This document shows positions 1 through 7,833 of a DNA stretch of 17,886 bases, in pieces. Origin of the DNA: Deltaproteobacteria bacterium. GTDB lineage: Bacteria > Desulfobacterota > Desulfobacteria > Desulfobacterales > JAFDDL01. The first letter of the stretch is position 1. Each line of letters opens with the position of its first letter. Position numbers and translations under genes: made by a program. The notes beneath the pieces are model-generated. The model had not been told where the DNA came from and did not search any database. It worked only from the letters and a program-made list of their open reading frames with translations. Location of the stretch: assembly GCA_019310865.1 (NCBI GenBank), contig JAFDDL010000025.1, forward strand, positions 1 through 17,886. Reading direction: 5' to 3'.

Positions 1-31
1 CAGAGTGAACGATGCGTGTTTTTTCTGTCAT
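1..31 (-). CDS. Start of an unidentified gene (partial, first ten codons)
   Basis: An ATG at 31-29 on the minus strand opens a frame reading MTEKTRIVHS to the window edge. A clear ribosome binding site (GAGGTG) sits 3-8 bases before it, so this looks like a true start although only ten codons are visible. It lies 61 bases after the stop of the Fe-S protein gene, a spacing like that of the other genes in this minus-strand series, so it is probably a further member of the same operon. Ten residues are not enough to assign a family. Confidence 0.6.
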   Translation of the reverse strand, partial: MTEKTRIVHS

Positions 32-92
32 GATCACCTCTGATAATGGTTGTTTTAGAACATTTTGAAATTGGCTCTTAGATATTTGGACT

Positions 93-1286
93 TTACGATG
101 TGCCTTGTCTCTGTTTTCGTCGAGTTGTTGCGGCGGTAAAATCTGCCATTACCGACCTTATGTATTCGCGCGCATCCTTCGGCGGATGGTGGATGATCTC
201 ACGTTTTTCAAGTACGAGTGACTTTGAAGGACATGTGTAGGCACATACACCACAACCAATACACAAATCAGGATTGACTGCAGATACCTTACCTCTTTTG
301 TTTTTCAGTTCCTTCTTTTCTTTTTCGCCGGCAGTCTCTACCACCGTGACTCGGCCCTTGGCCTTTGGACAGTCTTCAAGATGCATCGCATCCATGGGAC
401 AGCGTTTTACGCACAGCCCGCAACCAATACAGGTTTCACTATTGGTGTGCACCCGGTAATTGGACGGAGCCATGCCTTCCGTATGCTTGAGCTTGTGGAA
501 TGCCTCGAAAAATAAACAGCAGCAAGGGTCGCAATTGCAGATGGTATCAGGGGCTTCCTGCATGTTTGATACACCATGGACGAGCCCGGCTTCAGCACTT
601 TTATGGAGAATCTCTTCGGTTTCCTCACGGGTGATTTCACGCCCCATATTGTTTTCCACGATGTAGTGACCGAGCCGGCCAAAATGGAGGCACACCTCGG
701 TGGGATACTTGCAGTCCGGAAAATCTGGATCGATGTTTTTTCGGTGCTTGCAAGGACAAATCGAGACAGTGAAATAATCGTGCTGATCCAACACCTTGCG
801 CACTTCTTCATAGGGCAAGATCTCGCGGGTGTCTTCAATCGTTGCCTGGACAGGCAAGGTTCGCAGCCCCTTATGACGGGTGTGGTCCCATTGGTCCCAG
901 TAGCCATGATAATAGTATTGATTCGCCAGAGGCGCGATAGCTTTGGTACGCTCGTCTGTGCGTCCGGGCCAGAAAGCGCCTCGATAATCCACAAATAGGG
1001 TGTCATTGAGGCTGTAACGGACAGTATCGCCCCTGACAGTTCTGAAAACTTGACCCTTCTCGGCCATCGCGTCCAACCGCTGTCTCAGCGCCTCCGGTTC
1101 CATCTGCTTTATCTCGGCCAACTCCTCCAGATTCATCCCCTTTAAGGGCATGCCTGTCAATAAAGAGGCCTCTTCAGGCGTATAGGTGGCCTCAATTAAG
1201 GGCAACAGTTCCCCTGCCTCCGGAAGGCCAAACCACGTTTTTTTTAGCCAATCTCTCAGGCACTCATAGATTTCTTCATCCGGCAT
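93..1286 (-). CDS. Multi-cluster 4Fe-4S ferredoxin-type protein with winged-helix-like N-terminus
   Basis: Probable soluble electron-transfer protein of 397 residues. Residues 1-95 are charged and helical, and look like a small winged-helix domain. The middle is Cys-rich (C177, C179, C192, C199, then a cluster at C250, C252, C255, C256, C257). The C-terminal third holds two classical ferredoxin motifs: C286/C289/C292/C296 with Pro297, and C342/C345/C348/C352 with Pro353. These two should bind [4Fe-4S] clusters; the middle Cys may bind another cofactor. The start at 1286 is chosen because GGAG lies 8 bases before it, whereas an ATG two codons upstream would have only a 2-base gap. It lies 24 bases after the UspA gene in a catabolic operon containing an acyl-CoA dehydrogenase and an OYE-type reductase, so it may carry electrons for one of them (inference). 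The N-terminal domain leaves a regulatory role possible. Confidence 0.8.
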   Translation of the reverse strand: MPDEEIYECLRDWLKKTWFGLPEAGELLPLIEATYTPEEASLLTGMPLKGMNLEELAEIKQMEPEALRQRLDAMAEKGQVFRTVRGDTVRYSLNDTLFVDYRGAFWPGRTDERTKAIAPLANQYYYHGYWDQWDHTRHKGLRTLPVQATIEDTREILPYEEVRKVLDQHDYFTVSICPCKHRKNIDPDFPDCKYPTEVCLHFGRLGHYIVENNMGREITREETEEILHKSAEAGLVHGVSNMQEAPDTICNCDPCCCLFFEAFHKLKHTEGMAPSNYRVHTNSETCIGCGLCVKRCPMDAMHLEDCPKAKGRVTVVETAGEKEKKELKNKRGKVSAVNPDLCIGCGVCAYTCPSKSLVLEKREIIHHPPKDAREYIRSVMADFTAATTRRKQRQGTS

Positions 1287-1310
1287 GATCATTTCTCCAT
1301 TTAATTTGCA

Positions 1311-1709
1311 TCAACTTACTTTTACGGTCAAAACCGGGCACTGCCCTTCAAGTATCACATGCTGTGTTGCACTGCCAAGTAACATTTTTTCCAGTTTTGA
1401 TCGTTTCTTGGCGCCAATAACAATTTCGTCAATTTCATGTTCGTCTGCATATCCTATTAAATCGATCCCTTCAGATTTGCCGCGGATCAACACCTGCGTT
1501 TCGCAGGCAATTCCTTCTTTTTCCATAATGGCTTTTGCGTGGTCCAATTCCGACTGGACCTTTTCTGACAGTCGTTCTTCATCCAAGGTGCTTATAATGA
1601 GGGAGGTAACCAAATGGACCTCTGCACCAAAGGCCTTTGCTTGTTGTATCGTAACCTGCAGTATACGTTCACTGCCTTTGGTTCCTTCATAGCCCACCAT
1701 TATCTTCAT
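1311..1709 (-). CDS. Universal stress protein, UspA family
   Basis: A 132-residue single-domain Usp protein, the usual family length. It opens with MKIMVGYEG, the typical first beta strand, and ends with the PVLTVKVS strand. The family ATP-binding signature G-2x-G-9x-G-S/T is almost complete: G99 and G112-S113 are present, but the second Gly is Lys102, so nucleotide binding may be altered. The start at 1709 is preferred to an ATG five codons upstream because a G-rich ribosome binding site (GGGGGG) falls 7 bases before it, inside the longer version. It lies in the middle of the catabolic series, 25 bases after the broken small gene and 24 bases before the Fe-S protein gene. It is presumably co-expressed as an accessory stress or regulatory protein; its exact role is unknown. 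Confidence 0.88.
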   Translation of the reverse strand: MKIMVGYEGTKGSERILQVTIQQAKAFGAEVHLVTSLIISTLDEERLSEKVQSELDHAKAIMEKEGIACETQVLIRGKSEGIDLIGYADEHEIDEIVIGAKKRSKLEKMLLGSATQHVILEGQCPVLTVKVS

Positions 1710-1734
1710 GATAATACCCCCCATTTATCGTAAA

Positions 1735-2069
1735 TCACTTACAGAATTTCTGAAATCCACCCAGGGTGTAATCATCGGTTTTCATGGTTTGGACCTGCCA
1801 CCGCCAGGTTGTATTTGGATCACATTGCACAGAAATGGTAGCATGATCCGTACGATCATCAACCATGATAATCCCCCCCCCCATTCTACGCTTTTGTATT
1901 TTCCATCTTTCGTTGCCACCAAATCCAAAGGTTGTACACTCGTTTTCCAGTACTTGTTCGCTCGGTCGAAATTAATCTTATATGCAGCGGCGCATCTGCT
2001 TGCATCGAGCCACATTACACTGGCCCCATAATTATAATAGGGATCCTGCCAAATTCGCCCACCGCACAC
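1735..2069 (-). pseudogene. Small unknown protein gene with an apparent one-base frameshift in a ten-G run
   Basis: The reading frame from a GTG at 2069 looks protein-like for about 65 residues (for example YNYGASVMWLDASRCAAAYK), then reaches ten G in a row on the minus strand (1873-1882). After the run this frame turns to an unlikely tail. With one extra G, the downstream frame becomes smooth and protein-like (for example TDHATISVQCDPNTTWRWQV) and ends at TGA, 1735-1737, only 25 bases before the UspA gene. The repaired protein would be about 111 residues. I do not recognise the family. The start is uncertain: GTG at 2069 or an ATG 18 codons later (MWLDAS), which has GGGG about 10 bases upstream. 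A single-base sequencing error, true inactivation, or slippage-based on/off switching all fit. Its spacing suggests it is a normal operon member. Confidence 0.55.
1873..1882 (-). repeat. Homopolymer of ten G on the coding strand
   Basis: Ten consecutive C on the plus strand (G on the coding strand) lie inside the small unknown gene. The reading frame that makes sense changes across this tract, which marks it as the site of the apparent one-base deletion. Such tracts are prone to polymerase slippage in cells and to miscalling in sequencing. Confidence 0.85.
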
Positions 2070-2114
2070 CCGTTTTGCGCATCTGCCATATGGATGTCGT
2101 ATTGGATGCCTGTT

Positions 2115-3488
2115 TTAACGTTTTCCAGGCCCACGGAATTTGCGCCAGTATTTTTCAATGTACGAGACTTCCGGTTTCCACCAGGGCCGATTCAGGGCAG
2201 GCACCGGTTTTCTGGCCATGGCCGGTGGCATGATGGATTCATGTTTTTGGCGCGGCCCGATCATAAAAGCCGGGTTGGCGTACTCCCGGCCTAGTTCCGG
2301 ATTAAACGGGCAAGCCGGCCCGATGCCCACTTGACAGCGCATCAGGCAGGTATTGCATCGCGTACACAGTTTAATTTTATCCAAATCCCCAGCCATGACC
2401 TTATTCGGGTATTCAGGATCGATAAACATTTGACGACCCAGGGCGGAAATATCAAACTTACCGGCAGCAATGTCTTTATCCGCCTTGACCGGATCATGTT
2501 GGGAAGCAATGATAACCGGAACGGAGAGTGCCGCCTTGAAGTGTTCGGCTATTTCCGGAAGCGGTTCCGCTCGATCGGCGTCGGTCACCAGGTGTCCCCC
2601 TTCCTCGTAACCACCGCCCGCGGAAAGGTGGATATAGTCCAACCCTCTGGCTTCCAAGTCCTGGGCTAAATCGATCATCTCTTCCTTGGTAAGCCCGCCT
2701 TCAAAATATTCCTGATTACTGATACGAACGCCCACCACTGCCCCCGGGCAGGCATAACGGATCTGTTCGGTCACTTCATGTAGAAACCGTTTTCGGTTCC
2801 GCCACTCACCGCCATACATATCGGTTCGCTTATTGGAAACAGGCGAAAGAAACGAATGCTCCAAATACCCGTGAGGGGCATGGATTTCGATGATATCAAA
2901 TCCTGCCCGAACCGCTAGCTGACAGCTATTGGCAAATTCCTTCTGCTCGCCTTGAATTTCGCTGATTGACATCTCCCGTGTTTGTTGTCCCACCAGAAAT
3001 TGACGTGGGGGCTCGCTATTTTTCATCAATGTGGGATATCCCTTGGGCACTTTGTCCAATGCGATCTCATAGGGAAGTCCGCCTGTCGCTGCAGGCGCCA
3101 GCTCGTTGTGCTCGTGGGAATGGCCCTGGCGGCCAAAGCCAATGCTCATCTGGGCACAGGCAAGGGATCCAAAGTAATGAATCCGTTCTGTCAGTAGATT
3201 TAATCCTTGCATATGGCCTTCGTGGTAACAGTCGGTATTCCGGCCCCAGACAAATTTTGAGGCTAATTTGGTACCCATAATGGCTCCTGTGGAGGTCACG
3301 GCAAGCCCCCCCTTGGCCCTGGCGGCAAAATAAGAAAGCATCTGTTCGGTAACCTGTCCGTCGTGGCCCGACAAGGTTTCGTTCATGGGGGCCAGCCACA
3401 TTCGGTTTTTCAGTTCTATCGGGCCAACCGTGATGGGTGACGTGATGGTCTTCAGTTTCTGATTTGTTAGCTTTTTTTTCTTTGCCAT
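2115..3488 (-). CDS. Old Yellow Enzyme-type NADH:flavin oxidoreductase with Fe-S motif
   Basis: A 457-residue FMN-dependent TIM-barrel reductase of the OYE family, on the branch related to 2,4-dienoyl-CoA reductase. Visible signatures are the N-terminal SPITVGPIELKNRMWLAPMN segment, the active-site H203-x-x-H206 in HAPHGYLEHSFLSP, and the following NKRTDMYGG motif. Near the end of the barrel, C375/C378/C381 followed eleven residues later by C393 gives a [4Fe-4S] motif close to that of FadH, plus one extra Cys (C385). Unlike FadH (about 670 residues) it lacks the C-terminal FAD/NAD domain and ends with an 80-residue tail, so electrons must come from a separate partner, possibly the ferredoxin-type protein downstream (inference). 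AAAGGAG sits 7 bases before the ATG. It probably reduces a C=C bond of an enoyl compound or enoyl-CoA. Confidence 0.88.
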   Translation of the reverse strand: MAKKKKLTNQKLKTITSPITVGPIELKNRMWLAPMNETLSGHDGQVTEQMLSYFAARAKGGLAVTSTGAIMGTKLASKFVWGRNTDCYHEGHMQGLNLLTERIHYFGSLACAQMSIGFGRQGHSHEHNELAPAATGGLPYEIALDKVPKGYPTLMKNSEPPRQFLVGQQTREMSISEIQGEQKEFANSCQLAVRAGFDIIEIHAPHGYLEHSFLSPVSNKRTDMYGGEWRNRKRFLHEVTEQIRYACPGAVVGVRISNQEYFEGGLTKEEMIDLAQDLEARGLDYIHLSAGGGYEEGGHLVTDADRAEPLPEIAEHFKAALSVPVIIASQHDPVKADKDIAAGKFDISALGRQMFIDPEYPNKVMAGDLDKIKLCTRCNTCLMRCQVGIGPACPFNPELGREYANPAFMIGPRQKHESIMPPAMARKPVPALNRPWWKPEVSYIEKYWRKFRGPGKR

Positions 3489-3542
3489 TTTTTTGCTCCT
3501 TTGAATAATGATTAGAAAGTTATACTTTCAAACTCACAAGGC

Positions 3543-4571
3543 TCATTGAGAAACCCTTCTCGTGGATGTATCGATCCCCATCAAACGGGCTAAATTACCG
3601 CCAAATATTTTCTGGCGGTCCTCGTCTGTAATTGCCGGGTAGCCATAGTCTTTCTGCATATCTTCCGGAATCTGAAATTCCCTCAGGCCAAGGACGGCCA
3701 GTCCAACCTGAATACCGAATCCTGCGAAATCCGTCCCCCAGATGATCTTATCCGGACCGGCAAATCGAAGGGCCTCCCCGATAATCTTTGCAAATTTTCG
3801 CGGTGCATTACTGGCCCATGGAACCAAAAGACTCAGGCTGACATACACATTGGGGTGTCCCATGGCCACCATGTTTAGATCATCACAGTGAGGATAGCCC
3901 ATGTGAAATGCATTGATCTTCAATCCTGGAAAATCCCTGGCCACATCGTCCAGATGTATCGGAAGAGCGTATTTACTCTTCCCAGGTGGCACCCAGCTGA
4001 AACCCGTGTGGATATCGAGAACGATGTCCAGTTCCTCGGATTTCTTGTAAAACGGCCATAGATCGGGATCATTGATGTAGGTGTCTTCGGGGGGGTAAAA
4101 TTTAAAGATCTTTGCTCCCTTTTCCTTTACCCAGTACTCCATTTCCCATATTGTGTTTTTGACCCCTTTATACTTTATGGGTGAAATATTTGGCTGGTAC
4201 ATGAACCGGTCCGGGTGTGTGTCGACTATTTTCGCCATATCACCGTTGGAGCACCAACGACTGGAATACCCGGTTGTGTCCATCATCGATTCCGGCAGCA
4301 GACAAGCGATGTCAACACCGTATTTATCCATCGCAATCAGGAGCGTTTCAGGGTCTGCTGATTTTTCCATCTCCCACTCTTCAAAACAAAGATCCTGGAA
4401 AACTGTTTGCGGCAATTCAGATAAAAGCGCCCGTTTGCACCCTTCGGCGGCCTTCCACCACATCTGAACCCCGGGAAAGTGGCTGACAGCGGTTATATCG
4501 CCTAGTAGATGTGGCTCAGGATCGATCTTAAAATAATCGTCTTTTTGAAACGCTTTGCATACGTCGTTCAT
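3543..4571 (-). CDS. Amidohydrolase-superfamily (Amidohydro_2) enzyme, possible decarboxylase
   Basis: A 342-residue TIM-barrel protein of the ACMSD/Amidohydro_2 group. The usual first-strand HxH metal motif is replaced by E19-P-H21 in the context FKIDPEPH. Further metal or active-site candidates are H188 (DIHTG), H223 (AFHMGYPH) and D281 (WGTDFAG). An ExH motif with a later His and Asp is known from gamma-resorcylate-type non-oxidative decarboxylases of this superfamily, so a decarboxylase is a reasonable guess; a hydrolase or hydratase is the alternative. The ribosome binding site GGGAGG lies 5 bases before the ATG. It sits between the acyl-CoA ligase gene (41 bases) and the OYE-type reductase gene (54 bases), so it presumably acts on an intermediate of the same pathway. 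The substrate is not known. Confidence 0.8.
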   Translation of the reverse strand: MNDVCKAFQKDDYFKIDPEPHLLGDITAVSHFPGVQMWWKAAEGCKRALLSELPQTVFQDLCFEEWEMEKSADPETLLIAMDKYGVDIACLLPESMMDTTGYSSRWCSNGDMAKIVDTHPDRFMYQPNISPIKYKGVKNTIWEMEYWVKEKGAKIFKFYPPEDTYINDPDLWPFYKKSEELDIVLDIHTGFSWVPPGKSKYALPIHLDDVARDFPGLKINAFHMGYPHCDDLNMVAMGHPNVYVSLSLLVPWASNAPRKFAKIIGEALRFAGPDKIIWGTDFAGFGIQVGLAVLGLREFQIPEDMQKDYGYPAITDEDRQKIFGGNLARLMGIDTSTRRVSQ

Positions 4572-4612
4572 AATTACCTCCCTGTATTAACCAGCATTAA
4601 ATTCCATTCAAG

Positions 4613-6160
4613 TTATCCGATGGATCGATCCTTTCCCTTCCAGAATGTTGCTCGTACATCTTTTCTAAGTATTTTTCCGACCGCTGTTTTTGGAAGTTCC
4701 TCCCATAATTCTATTTTTTTGGGACATTTGTACCCGGCCAGGCTTTCCTTACAATGCGCAATCAGTGCTTCTTCGCTGACGGACATTCCGGATTTGAGAA
4801 CCACCACCGCCTGTACCCGTTCACCCCATTTTTTATCCGGGGCCGAAACGACGGCGCACTCCATGACCGCTGGATGTTCATAAAGGACGTCTTCGGTTTC
4901 CTTTGGGTAGACATTTTCACCACCGGTGACAATCATGTCCGCTTTCCGGTCCACCAGGAAAAGATAGCCGTCCTCGTCCAGGTACCCCATATCTCCCATA
5001 TGATGCCAGCCGTTGCGAATGGTTTTTGCCGTCAACTCTGGATTTTTCCAGTACCCCATCATGACATGTTTCCCGCAGACCACAACCTCGCCGATTTCCC
5101 CCGGCTTCAGCGAAGCATCGTTTTCATCTACGACACAAACATCGCCACACAGCATTTCTTTACCAGCGCTCAGCAAGAGTTTGGATCGCTTGCCTTCAAG
5201 CTCGTGATCGTCGGCTTGAAGATGTGTCACGCCAAGTGCCTCCGTAGAACCATACGCCTGCTCAAAGATATTCCCAAATTTCAAAATACACTTTTTTAGC
5301 ATCTCACGCGGCATGGGGCTGCCGGCATAGCCAATGGATCTGAGACTGGAGAGGTCATACTTCTCGATATCCGGCATCTGCAATAGCCAGCCGTAAATCG
5401 TTGGGACCGCATTGATATGGGTGCATTTTTCTTTAGAAATTGAAATGAGAATTTCACTCAGATCCGGCTTCCGAATAATGACTACCTTCCCACCGACAAG
5501 CAGCATTGCCATGGCGGACCAGAAAGAAACATGGAACAAAGGAAGTACAAAAGCGGTTGAATCGTCAGGAGTAAATTTCATGGTTATGGCACTGTTGATA
5601 AATGATGTCATCAAATTACGATGCGACATCATAACGCCTTTTGGAAGCCCGGTTGTGCCACCGGTGTACATCAGCACGGCCATATCGTCTTCATCAATAG
5701 GTATTGCCAGTTCATTTCTTGAAGCGTCTCGAATCAGATTTTCATAATACAAAAATCCCTCTTTTTCATTGTCCAGTGTGACCCAATCCCGAATATCGCT
5801 TAGATTATCTTTCATTGCCAAGGCAAGATTTTCAAAGCCATCGCCGGCAAGAAAGCATACTGCCTCACTATCATTTACGATGTATTCAGTTTCAGCGACT
5901 GAAAGTCTGGAGTTCAAGGGGGTAACACTCATGCCTAGCTTTGATGCCGCAAAGTATATTTCCAGATATTTATGCGTATTTTCAGACAGAACCGCGAATC
6001 GATCCCCCTTTTGATACCCCCTCTCGGTAAGTGCATTGGCAAACTGATTTACCCGTTCATTAAGCGTTTTGTATGTCAATCGCGTTTTTTCAAATACGAT
6101 CGCTTCACGGTTCGGAAATCGAATAGCGCCTTTCCTGGAAATGTCACTCAATGCGTACAT
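4613..6160 (-). CDS. AMP-forming acyl-CoA ligase
   Basis: A 515-residue adenylate-forming ligase that activates a carboxylic acid to its CoA thioester through an acyl-AMP, in the cytoplasm. Seen in order: the phosphate-binding loop MYTGGTTGLPKG (164-175), the YGSTE motif (303-307), the MGDMGYLD and DRKADMI hinge region (about 388-410), GGENVYPKE, and the adenylation lysine K496 in TAVGKILRK. The start at 6160 follows GGGGGA by 3 bases and matches the start of the other ligase in this window; TTG and ATG codons a few residues upstream are less likely. It lies 40 bases after the acyl-CoA dehydrogenase gene, consistent with ligase followed by alpha,beta-dehydrogenation. Chain length or aromatic preference cannot be read from the sequence. 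Confidence 0.92.
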   Translation of the reverse strand: MYALSDISRKGAIRFPNREAIVFEKTRLTYKTLNERVNQFANALTERGYQKGDRFAVLSENTHKYLEIYFAASKLGMSVTPLNSRLSVAETEYIVNDSEAVCFLAGDGFENLALAMKDNLSDIRDWVTLDNEKEGFLYYENLIRDASRNELAIPIDEDDMAVLMYTGGTTGLPKGVMMSHRNLMTSFINSAITMKFTPDDSTAFVLPLFHVSFWSAMAMLLVGGKVVIIRKPDLSEILISISKEKCTHINAVPTIYGWLLQMPDIEKYDLSSLRSIGYAGSPMPREMLKKCILKFGNIFEQAYGSTEALGVTHLQADDHELEGKRSKLLLSAGKEMLCGDVCVVDENDASLKPGEIGEVVVCGKHVMMGYWKNPELTAKTIRNGWHHMGDMGYLDEDGYLFLVDRKADMIVTGGENVYPKETEDVLYEHPAVMECAVVSAPDKKWGERVQAVVVLKSGMSVSEEALIAHCKESLAGYKCPKKIELWEELPKTAVGKILRKDVRATFWKGKDRSIG

Positions 6161-6200
6161 GCTTCCCCCGTATTCCATAATCAATCGGTTCTAATTCATT

Positions 6201-7364
6201 CTAGGCCCAGGATTTGGGATACCCCATGAACTGCATGATCATGTTCTTGGCCATCTCGTCGGAAATGGGCGAGAACACCATTTGTTTGTAGTCGCGGAAA
6301 TAGCGCTGCATGTCGTATTCCATGGTGTAGCCGTAACCGCCCAGGATTTCCATGCCCCAGATGGCCGCTTTTTCAGAGGCCCGGGCCGCTACGATCTTGG
6401 CCATGCAGGCTTCAATCTCCATGGGTTTTCCCTGATCGGCAAGCCAGGCGCACTTGTAGATCAGATTGCGGGCGTTCTCGATCTCGATGGCAATGTCGGC
6501 CAGGTAGTGCTGTAAGCTTTGAAACCGAGCAATGGGTCCTCCGAAAGCATGTCGCTCTTTGGCATATTTAAAGGCATCATTGAAAGCGGCCTTGGCTATG
6601 CCCAGAGATACCATGGCCGTGCCGATCCTCTCTGGGTTGAGGACAGGCAACAGTTCGTACCAACCGTTGTGCAAACTTCCCAATATGTTTTCCTTGGGGA
6701 TGCGCACATCGTTGTAAAAAACCTCATTCGTCCCGGCGGCATGGCCCCCAAGTTTGGGGATGAGGCGGGTTTCCAAGCCCTCGGTTTTTCTGGGAACGAT
6801 AAACACGCTCAGTCCCTTGGATCTTTTGACTTCCGGATTGGTGATGGCGATGGTCATTATATAATCAGCCACATGTGCCCCGGTTATAAAGACTTTCTGG
6901 CCGTTAATCACCCACGCGTCACCATCGTCGACCGCACGGGTTGAGATAGCGCCCAGGATGTCGGTGCCCCCGGCCGGCTCGGTCAGCGCCATGGCCCATC
7001 GCTCTTTTCCCTCGGCAATCCTGGGCAGATGTTTGGCCTTTTGCTCATCTGTGCCCAGGTGAACGAGGGGGGTGGTCCCAAAAGTATTGGTTACCCCCGC
7101 CCCCAAGATAACAGCCGAGGAGGCGGTGGCCAACTCCTCGCAAAAGATCATGGACTCAATAGTTCCCAGACCCGCACCACCATATTCCTCCGGTACGCTC
7201 AATGCGAAAAAGCCCAGTTTGTTCAGGCCGTCCCAGATTTTATCCGGTACAAAGTCGCAGTTCTCATCCATCCAGCGGACATAATCCCGGGTGAGTTCTT
7301 TGTCGCAAAACTCTTTCATGCTCGATCGGATCACTTCCTGTTCTATGGTAAAGTTAAAATCCAT
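6201..7364 (-). CDS. Acyl-CoA dehydrogenase
   Basis: A 387-residue FAD-dependent acyl-CoA dehydrogenase, the normal family length. It should introduce a 2,3-double bond into an acyl-CoA and pass electrons to an electron-transfer flavoprotein, which is not encoded in this window. Motifs are WAMALTEPAGGTD (about 123-135) for FAD/substrate binding, the RHAFGGPIARFQ segment, and LGGYGYTMEYDMQRYFRD near the end. The usual catalytic Glu in the C-terminal YEGT-type motif is missing: this stretch reads FSPISDEM (364-371). An alternative base, E245 in LNPERI, sits where isovaleryl-CoA dehydrogenase has its catalytic Glu. AAGGAG lies 7 bases before the ATG. It is 58 bases after the DUF35 gene in the same operon. 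Confidence 0.93.
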   Translation of the reverse strand: MDFNFTIEQEVIRSSMKEFCDKELTRDYVRWMDENCDFVPDKIWDGLNKLGFFALSVPEEYGGAGLGTIESMIFCEELATASSAVILGAGVTNTFGTTPLVHLGTDEQKAKHLPRIAEGKERWAMALTEPAGGTDILGAISTRAVDDGDAWVINGQKVFITGAHVADYIMTIAITNPEVKRSKGLSVFIVPRKTEGLETRLIPKLGGHAAGTNEVFYNDVRIPKENILGSLHNGWYELLPVLNPERIGTAMVSLGIAKAAFNDAFKYAKERHAFGGPIARFQSLQHYLADIAIEIENARNLIYKCAWLADQGKPMEIEACMAKIVAARASEKAAIWGMEILGGYGYTMEYDMQRYFRDYKQMVFSPISDEMAKNMIMQFMGYPKSWA

Positions 7365-7422
7365 TGAAGGCTCCTTATAATTTAGCAGTCAATAGTTCCA
7401 TGTTATGCGTTATTTCAGAAAT

Positions 7423-7833
7423 TCACTGGATGGGTCTAAATAATGGCAATGTGATATCCTCGGTTACCGCTTCAAATACAACCTCGACATCCATTCCGAT
7501 CGCCACTGCCTCCGGGTCGCACTCTACTATCCGTGTCATCATTCGAATGCCTTCTTCCAAGTCGACGTATGCCAGGACGTATGGTAGATCGCCAGCGAAC
7601 TTTTTCTCCACCCCTCCCAGGGTTACCGTATACGTATATATTTTGCCTCTTCCGCTTGCTTCCGACCAATCTAAATCCGAAGACCAGCATTCCGGGCAGG
7701 TTTTTCTCGGGTAAAATATCTTTTCGCTACATCCTTTGCATTCTTGAATAAGAAGCTTATTTTGTTTTGTGCCTTCCCAGAATTTTCGGCTCCAGGGTTG
7801 AATGGCCGGCAGCGGTTTTTCGTAATCGTTCAT
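7423..7833 (-). CDS. DUF35 zinc-ribbon/OB-fold protein, partner of the thiolase-like protein
   Basis: A 136-residue protein with the two-part DUF35 layout: an N-terminal rubredoxin-like zinc ribbon (C32, C35, C46, C49) followed by an OB fold from about residue 60. Such proteins bind thiolase-superfamily enzymes and help hold acyl-CoA, as in archaeal acetyl-CoA acetyltransferase/HMG-CoA synthase complexes and in the steroid aldolase pair Ltp2-ChsH2. The start at 7833 is chosen because GGAGGG stands 7 bases before this ATG; a TTG six codons upstream would include the ribosome binding site. The ATG overlaps the stop of the thiolase-like gene (ATGA), implying coupled translation and a stoichiometric complex. 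That strengthens the idea that the two gene products work as one enzyme. Confidence 0.9.
   Translation of the reverse strand: MNDYEKPLPAIQPWSRKFWEGTKQNKLLIQECKGCSEKIFYPRKTCPECWSSDLDWSEASGRGKIYTYTVTLGGVEKKFAGDLPYVLAYVDLEEGIRMMTRIVECDPEAVAIGMDVEVVFEAVTEDITLPLFRPIQ

Noticed and set aside
407..1006. Alternative minus-strand frame inside the Fe-S protein gene
   Set aside because: It overlaps a frame with two complete ferredoxin motifs and shows no domain of its own.
2087..2089. ATG opening MADAQNG as the start of the small broken gene
   Set aside because: It is in another frame, has no ribosome binding site and ends after 24 codons; joining it to the main frame would need a second frameshift for which there is no tract or other evidence.
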